64,000 bases of DNA from Brevibacillus sp. SYP-B805. Lineage in GTDB: Bacteria; Bacillota; Bacilli; Brevibacillales; Brevibacillaceae. Position numbers and translations under genes: made by a program. Each line of letters opens with the position of its first letter. Position 1 is the first letter of the stretch. Positions 59,914 through 64,000 of this stretch are shown here, piece by piece. The stretch spans positions 213,881 to 277,880 of the forward strand of contig NZ_JAALGD010000003.1 in the NCBI RefSeq assembly GCF_011059135.1, written 5' to 3'. Under the pieces are notes generated by a model. The model did not search any database and was not told the DNA's origin. It saw nothing but the letters and a program-made list of their open reading frames with translations.

Positions 59914-60015
59914 TTGAGTACTTCATTTTGCGGGAACTTCTTTAGAGAAAGCTTCGCGCTTGTATTGGTTCTGTTTATCCTGCTGGTCATCGTCGGTGCA
60001 GCGGAGGACTGCTGA
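59914..60015 (+). CDS. 33-residue YjcZ-like tiny membrane protein
   Basis: The frame reads MSTSFCGNFFRESFALVLVL, then FILLVIVGAAEDC. The core FALVLVLFILLVIVGA is typical of the YjcZ-type sporulation membrane peptides of Bacillales. The start is TTG at 59914, with a strong site (AAAGGAGGGGGAACC) upstream. It is divergent from metH. Expression during sporulation is expected from the family but not shown by the sequence. Confidence 0.8.
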   Translation: MSTSFCGNFFRESFALVLVLFILLVIVGAAEDC

Positions 60016-60184
60016 TGCGCAAACGCAGGAGCCTGGCCGCCGCTGGGCTCTGTTTGCGCGGGGCGAAAATTGGCGAAAAAAATCGTATGACTGTCGGGAA
60101 GAATCGACATTTTTTTCGCTTCGCATCCGCTATACTACATGCTGAGGAAGGCGGATCGCTATTTCCTGGGGGAGGATGCGGAGC

Positions 60185-60289
60185 ATGAACGTGAACGCGA
60201 GCGGCATGCTTCTGGAAAGTGACGCCGCCGCAGATCACCTTGTTCAAGAAACCGCATTCGCCCCACCCAGGAAAAGCGTGCCCCAATAG
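60185..60289 (+). CDS. Possible 34-residue peptide
   Basis: The frame reads MNVNASGMLLESDAAADHLV, then QETAFAPPRKSVPQ. GGAGGATGCGGAGC precedes the ATG, and TATACT at about 60131 could be a -10. The composition is ordinary and no family is known, so it is a weak call. A small terminator lies at 60403-60432. Confidence 0.3.
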   Translation: MNVNASGMLLESDAAADHLVQETAFAPPRKSVPQ

Positions 60290-60402
60290 CGGCCGCCAAA
60301 GGTCCCGCCCTGCTGAACAATCTTCTCTGTCAGCACAGGGAGCGCCAATGGTGCGAATCGCCAAGATCGCGGGAATGACAAAACATGTGGAACGGACAGA
60401 CG

Positions 60403-60432
60403 GGAACGTTGCCTAAGCAGCGTTCCTTTTGT
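60403..60432 (+). terminator. Small terminator
   Basis: GGAACG pairs with CGTTCC around TTGCCTAAGCAG (inner TTGC/GCAG pairing possible), followed by TTTTG. Confidence 0.6.
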
Positions 60433-60469
60433 TATGATAAGGGGTGCTTTCGGGAAAGGAGCGATCCAT

Positions 60470-60946
60470 GTGGAACCTGTAACACCCGTCCGCAAAGATG
60501 CGTTTCTGGAAAGGCTGGAGATGGTGAAGCAGCTTGCGGCCAGCGATTTCGAGACCTACGCCGTTGTAAAGGACCGGAACAGCGGCCAGCATTATCTGCA
60601 CTATGCGTTTCGCCACATCAACCTGTCCGAAGGAGGCAGACGGGACGAGTACGATCATTTCCTGCCGCTTTCCTCCGATGACGTGCTGGGGATCCTGTTT
60701 GGGGAGCAGCCCTACCGTTTTCCCGACCATTGGCGCACGCCTTACCTGCGCAGCGGCAACGACAACCGGCTGATGCCTTTCGATCCGCGCGAAAATCACG
60801 ATCTGGACGAGGATGCCCGGACAGAGCAGGAGGTGTTCGCGAAACTGCTGGCCTACAAGGAGGCGTGGCAGAAAAGCGACGATCCGGAAACGTTGACCCG
60901 CAGGCTGCTGGGAGAGATCGACCGGCTGCTGAAGAAAGAGGAGTAG
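60470..60946 (+). CDS. Conserved hypothetical protein, 158 residues
   Basis: A soluble acidic protein with an internal block YAVVKDRNSGQHYLHYAFRH and INLSEGGRRDEYDHFLPLSS, then a helical C-terminus (EQEVFAKLLAYKEAWQKSDD). I do not recognise a family. The GTG at 60470 is used because AAAGGAG lies eight bases upstream; the open frame to 60434 would place the start before that site. The promoter of the argS leader overlaps its stop codon. Confidence 0.75.
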   Translation: MEPVTPVRKDAFLERLEMVKQLAASDFETYAVVKDRNSGQHYLHYAFRHINLSEGGRRDEYDHFLPLSSDDVLGILFGEQPYRFPDHWRTPYLRSGNDNRLMPFDPRENHDLDEDARTEQEVFAKLLAYKEAWQKSDDPETLTRRLLGEIDRLLKKEE

Positions 60947-60976
60947 TTGCGCACATCCCGTGCCCTCCGGTATAAT
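60947..60976 (+). promoter_or_regulatory. argS promoter
   Basis: TTGCGC (60947-60952) and a consensus TATAAT (60971-60976) are separated by 18 bases, just ahead of the T-box leader. Confidence 0.75.
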
Positions 60977-60989
60977 GATACACAAATCG

Positions 60990-61245
60990 CCGATGAGGAA
61001 AGTACTCGCCGCAGGAAGCCAAAGCGAGCCGGGGACGGTGGAAGCCCGGTGCGGATCGGTAGAGGAAACGCCCCTCTGAGATGCAGCCTGAAGGTCTTTG
61101 GACTGCGTAGGGTGAGCCGGGTACGCCCGTTACAGCACGCAAGCGGCTCCGTCCTCCCGGGATGGCGGAGCAAGAAGAGTGGCACCGCGGGAAGTCAAAC
61201 CTCTCGTCTCTTGATCTGGATGGTAGAGACAGGGAGGTTTTTCTG
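60990..61245 (+). ncRNA. T-box leader of argS
   Basis: The leader begins GATGAGGAAAGTA, continues AGCGAGCCGGGGACGGTGG, AAGCCCGG (stem I tip), later GAGCCGGGTACGCCCGTTA, and carries the T-box AGAGTGGCACCGCGGG (about 61176-61191). The probable specifier is CGC in GGAAACGCCCCTCTGAG (about 61050), an arginine codon. The terminator AAACCTC/GAGGTTTTT with inner GTCTCT/AGAGAC lies at 61197-61243. Uncharged tRNA-Arg should stabilise the antiterminator and allow argS expression. Confidence 0.93.
61197..61243 (+). terminator. T-box-controlled terminator
   Basis: AAACCTCTCGTCTCT pairs with AGAGACAGGGAGGTTT, followed by TTCTG. It is the alternative structure to the T-box antiterminator. Confidence 0.88.
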
Positions 61246-61347
61246 CTTTCAGAAAGTGAAATGTCACTAAACTTCGGCTGTCGCCATGAGAACCGGGCGG
61301 CAAGCCGGGTTTTACCAATCTTGTCTGGGAAAGGATGGACACATAGC

Positions 61348-63066
61348 ATGAGTTACAAGCAACAAGTGGCTGAGAAATTGGCCGCTGCCCTGCAAACGCT
61401 GGGAGCGCCGGATTTCACGCCGGAAAAGGTGGTCGATCTGCTGGAAACACCCCCCAATCCGGCGATGGGCGACATCGCGTTTCCCTGCTTTCAGCTCGCC
61501 AAAGCATTGCGCAAGGCACCGCCGCTGATCGCCCAGGAGGTGGCACAGCAGGTAAACGGCGCGCCGGTCAAGGAGGTGCAGGCGGTCGGGCCGTACGTCA
61601 ACGTGTTTCTGGATCAGGCGATCGTCGCCCAGGAGGTGGTGGGAACCATCCTGCGGCAGAAGGATGCATATGGCAGCCGCAATGTGGGCCAGGGCAAAAA
61701 AGTGCCGATCGACCTCTCCTCCCCCAACATCGCCAAGCCGTTCTCCATGGGCCACCTGCGCTCGACGGTGATCGGCAACGCCATCGCCAACATCATGGAG
61801 AAGCATGGCTACGCGCCGGTGCGGATCAACCATCTCGGCGACTGGGGAACCCAGTTCGGCAAGCTGATCGTCGCCTACAAGAAATGGGGCGATGAAGCCA
61901 AAGTGAAGGCCGAACCGATCAAGGAGCTGCTTGCCCTCTACGTCCGTTTCCACGAAGAGGCGGAACACGATCCGTCCCTGGAGGATCAGGGTCGCGAATG
62001 GTTCAAGAAGCTGGAGGACGGCGATCCGGAAGCGGCGCGCCTGTGGCAGTGGTTCCGGGATGAATCGCTGAAGGAATTTATGAAAATCTATGACCTGATG
62101 GGCGTGAAGTTCGACTCGTTCCACGGAGAAGCGTTCTACAACGACAAGATGGATCGCGTCGTCGCGCTCCTGGAGGAAAAGGGGCTGTTGACCGAGTCGG
62201 AAGGGGCGCTGGTGGTCACGCTCGACGAGTATGGCATGCCCCCCTGCCTGATCAAAAAGTCGGATGGGGCCACGCTGTATGCCACGCGCGATCTGGCGGC
62301 CGCGCTCTATCGGCATGAAACGTACGACTTCGCCAAAGCGCTCTACGTCGTGGGAAACGAGCAGCGCCTTCACTTCCAGCAGCTTTTTAAAGTCCTGGAG
62401 AAAATGGGCTATGAGTGGGCGAAAGAGATGTATCACATCCCCTTCGGCATGATGCTGAAGGACGGCAAGAAGATGTCCACGCGCAAAGGCAAGGTGGTGC
62501 TGCTCGAAGAGGTGCTCGCCCAGGCGATTGACGACGTCCTGAAGGTGATCGCCGAGAAGAACCCGACGCTGGAAAACAAGGAGGAAGTAGCCCGCCAGGT
62601 TGGGGTGGGTGCCGTCATTTTCCACGACCTGAAAAACTACCGGCTGAACGATATCAACTTCTCCTGGGAAGAGATGCTTACCTTCGAAGGGGAGACCGGC
62701 CCCTATGTCCAATACACCCACGCGCGCGCCTGCTCGCTGCTGCGCAAAGGCGGCTACGAGCAGCCGGAGAACGGCGCTGCGCTGGCGGAGGGCGCGCTGG
62801 AGAGCAAGGAAGCATGGGCGGTCGTTACCCTGCTAAACAGCTTCCCGGAAGTGATCGACCGGGCGCGGGAAGAGTTCGACCCGTCGCAAATCGGGAAATA
62901 TGTGATCGACCTGGCGCAGGCCTTCAACAAGTTTTATGCCAACGTGCGCATCCTGGCCGAAGAGGAAGCGGTGAAAACCTCCCGCCTTCATCTTGTGGCA
63001 GCAGTGGTCATCGTGCTGAAGGAAGGGCTGCGGCTGCTCGGCCTGCAGGCGCCGGAAGAGATGTAA
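61348..63066 (+). CDS. argS: Arginyl-tRNA synthetase
   Basis: A 572-residue class I synthetase. The N-terminal Add-1 domain recognises tRNA. The HIGH-like motif is in DLSSPNIAKPFSMGHLRSTV (about 122-141), and the KMSK-like motif is KKMSTRKG (about 374-381). LNHLGDWGTQFGKL-type sequence (INHLGDWGTQFGKL) and the C-terminal anticodon domain (AFNKFYANVRIL) are typical of ArgS. The ATG at 61348 lies after the T-box; the open frame upstream runs through the leader RNA and is not coding. AAAGGATGG is about 12 bases upstream. Confidence 0.97.
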   Translation: MSYKQQVAEKLAAALQTLGAPDFTPEKVVDLLETPPNPAMGDIAFPCFQLAKALRKAPPLIAQEVAQQVNGAPVKEVQAVGPYVNVFLDQAIVAQEVVGTILRQKDAYGSRNVGQGKKVPIDLSSPNIAKPFSMGHLRSTVIGNAIANIMEKHGYAPVRINHLGDWGTQFGKLIVAYKKWGDEAKVKAEPIKELLALYVRFHEEAEHDPSLEDQGREWFKKLEDGDPEAARLWQWFRDESLKEFMKIYDLMGVKFDSFHGEAFYNDKMDRVVALLEEKGLLTESEGALVVTLDEYGMPPCLIKKSDGATLYATRDLAAALYRHETYDFAKALYVVGNEQRLHFQQLFKVLEKMGYEWAKEMYHIPFGMMLKDGKKMSTRKGKVVLLEEVLAQAIDDVLKVIAEKNPTLENKEEVARQVGVGAVIFHDLKNYRLNDINFSWEEMLTFEGETGPYVQYTHARACSLLRKGGYEQPENGAALAEGALESKEAWAVVTLLNSFPEVIDRAREEFDPSQIGKYVIDLAQAFNKFYANVRILAEEEAVKTSRLHLVAAVVIVLKEGLRLLGLQAPEEM

Positions 63067-63326
63067 GTAGCGTCAACCGAAGTTGTGGAATAAAGAGGCA
63101 TGGAGTGATGGGGCCAAGCGAGCTCCTTTGACGACCGACTCAGCGAAGAAACGAAAGACGCGGGGAAACAGGGGGCGTGAGTCTCACATCGCTGAACCAG
63201 CTAATATCTTGTCAAGCCAATTAATTAAATAGCATCATTATTTGTGGTATACTTTAAAAAGGGTATAACAAACCAGCCTTCCAAATTCAGTTGGAAGGAT
63301 CTGGTTATCAGTCCTATCCGTTATCG
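63067..63326. other. Intergenic segment between argS and the IS110 transposase
   Basis: The first half (63067-63200) is GC-rich and holds no clear gene or terminator. From about 63205 the composition becomes AT-rich, with a hairpin CCTTCCAA/TTGGAAGG near 63277-63299 shortly before the transposase stop. The insertion-sequence end is probably in this stretch but I cannot fix it, since IS110 elements lack inverted repeats and the other end is outside the window. Confidence 0.4.
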
Positions 63327-64000
63327 TTATACGGTCTGTTCTTGATAAGGAACGCCTTTCTTCAGAATAGCGTAGATGAGATGGAGAAGTTTATTGGCAC
63401 ATGCAATGACTGCTACTTTGTAAGGTTTGGTCTCACGTTTCTGATCAAAATATTGGCGAAGGCGTGGATTTCCTGACCTTCTCAGGCTGCACTGCACCGC
63501 CATATACAAAGCTTTTCGAAGGCGCTTGGATCCTCGCTTCGTGATGCTCATTTGCGTTGCCGTAAACTTTCCGGACTGATGAACGCTTGGATCAATCCCC
63601 ACGAATGCCACAAGTTTCTTTGGATGGTCAAACCTCTCGATTTCTCCGATTTCGGACAAAATTGTGGCTGCAATTTTGGGACCGATTCCTGGAATCGAGA
63701 GGAGAAGATCATATTCCTTTACTTCCTTGGCCAGAGTGTCGATTTGCTTTTCCAAGGTTTTGAGATGCTCTTGAAGCTGAAGGAGTAAGGTAATGTATGT
63801 CTTAAGGGAAAGCAAATGGCTTTCCAAAACCGTCTGCGTAGAGGGGCAATTCTGTGCGGCGGTCAACACCTTTTGGGCCTTCTCCAAGGCCCATTTTTTT
63901 GATTTCGTCGGTGCGAAACCCAATAGGCAGTCGGCAATGGCTTCCTCATCCAGCTTCATCATGGCGTCTGGCATCGGATAGTGATTTAGGAGGGTTAATG
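63327..64000 (-). mobile_element. IS110-family transposase, 5' part cut by window edge
   Basis: The frame is open to the end of the window (upstream residues LTLLNHYP are visible), so the N-terminal DEDD RuvC-like domain is missing from view. The visible part holds the middle coiled region and the C-terminal Transposase_20 domain: LLLSIPGIGPKIAATILSEI, then HPKKLVAFVGIDPSVHQSGK and ITKRGSKRLRKALYMAVQCS. IS110 transposases are serine/DEDD recombinases that use a bridge RNA encoded next to the gene. Base composition is clearly more AT-rich than the host genes. Confidence 0.9.

Noticed and set aside
60244..60495. An 83-codon minus-strand frame upstream of the 158-residue gene
   Set aside because: It overlaps the terminator, the ribosome binding site and the start of the plus-strand gene, and lacks its own start signals.
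61162..61347. N-terminal extension of ArgS by 62 codons
   Set aside because: This frame runs through the T-box and its terminator, which are structured RNA, not protein coding.
1..64000. tRNA, rRNA, CRISPR arrays and prophage
   Set aside because: No CCA-ended cloverleaf, rRNA-like stretch, regularly spaced direct repeats or phage structural genes were seen on reading both strands. A covariance-model or repeat search would be needed to be certain.

Overview
The window looks like chromosome of an endospore-forming, GC-rich Bacillota, most like Brevibacillus or a close relative. This rests on gene content (sda, sleB, ylbF, yqhG/yqhH, yqzE, ylaN, ykuS, ylbG, yugN, yhfH, IDEAL-domain and CotS-like proteins, tiny spore-type membrane proteins), on Bacillota RNA elements (tandem glycine riboswitch, SAM-I riboswitch, T-box) and on strong AAGGAGG ribosome binding sites with many TTG and GTG starts. 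It is a comparison from memory, not a database result. No rRNA, tRNA, CRISPR array or prophage is visible. One IS110-type element is cut by the right edge.

Layout. 1-5.5 kb: gcvT (cut by the left edge) behind a tandem glycine riboswitch and terminator, divergent from yqhH and yqhG. 5.5-9.3 kb: a leftward operon of a membrane-anchored M1 peptidase, aroK, yqzE and ykuS, then an orphan pxpA. 9.4-14.3 kb: ylbG, ylbF, a large XPB-N-type protein, a PrcB-like protein, a secreted protein, a thermonuclease lipoprotein and a 32-residue membrane peptide. 14.6-24.8 kb: a MerR-methyltransferase fusion, a CBS protein, yugN, an FtsW-type SEDS protein, an Asp23 protein, a ThDP enzyme, sleB, a methyltransferase, a Ca2+/H+ antiporter and ylaN. 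25-27.8 kb: sda with an upstream array of DnaA boxes, a 35-residue membrane peptide and a secreted lytic transglycosylase. 27.9-37.5 kb: MFS and LysR pair, PAP2, yqxD, two transporters, rnz and a complete SsuABC/TauABC-type ABC transporter. 37.6-42.4 kb: a TetR-controlled efflux operon with three HlyD-type adaptors and one DHA2 transporter. 42.5-49 kb: TPR, IDEAL-domain, yhfH, yneK, SDR, DUF502, sulfurtransferase and yoaT-like genes, then a decayed merR. 49-54 kb: prfC, carboxypeptidase M32, mug and a CotS-like kinase fold. 54.2-59.8 kb: metH and yitJ under a SAM-I riboswitch. 60-63.1 kb: a tiny YjcZ-like peptide, an unknown protein, and a T-box in front of argS. 63.3 kb to the end: IS110-type transposase.

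The gene sets that work together are: methionine synthesis and methylene-THF reduction (metH-yitJ) repressed by SAM; glycine cleavage switched on by glycine; ArgS tuned by uncharged tRNA-Arg; Sda linking DnaA activity to entry into sporulation; and a drug-efflux operon repressed by its own TetR protein.

The least explained signal is a family of intergenic palindromic elements at five loci (near 3.2, 14.4, 24.8, 37.5 and 54.0 kb). Their stems differ in sequence but keep pairing, they share a centre AGCTATCGCT (or AGCTAACGCT) and a right-hand tail, and several copies are nested inside one another. One copy supplies the last codons and stop codon of yqhH. I do not recognise this family.
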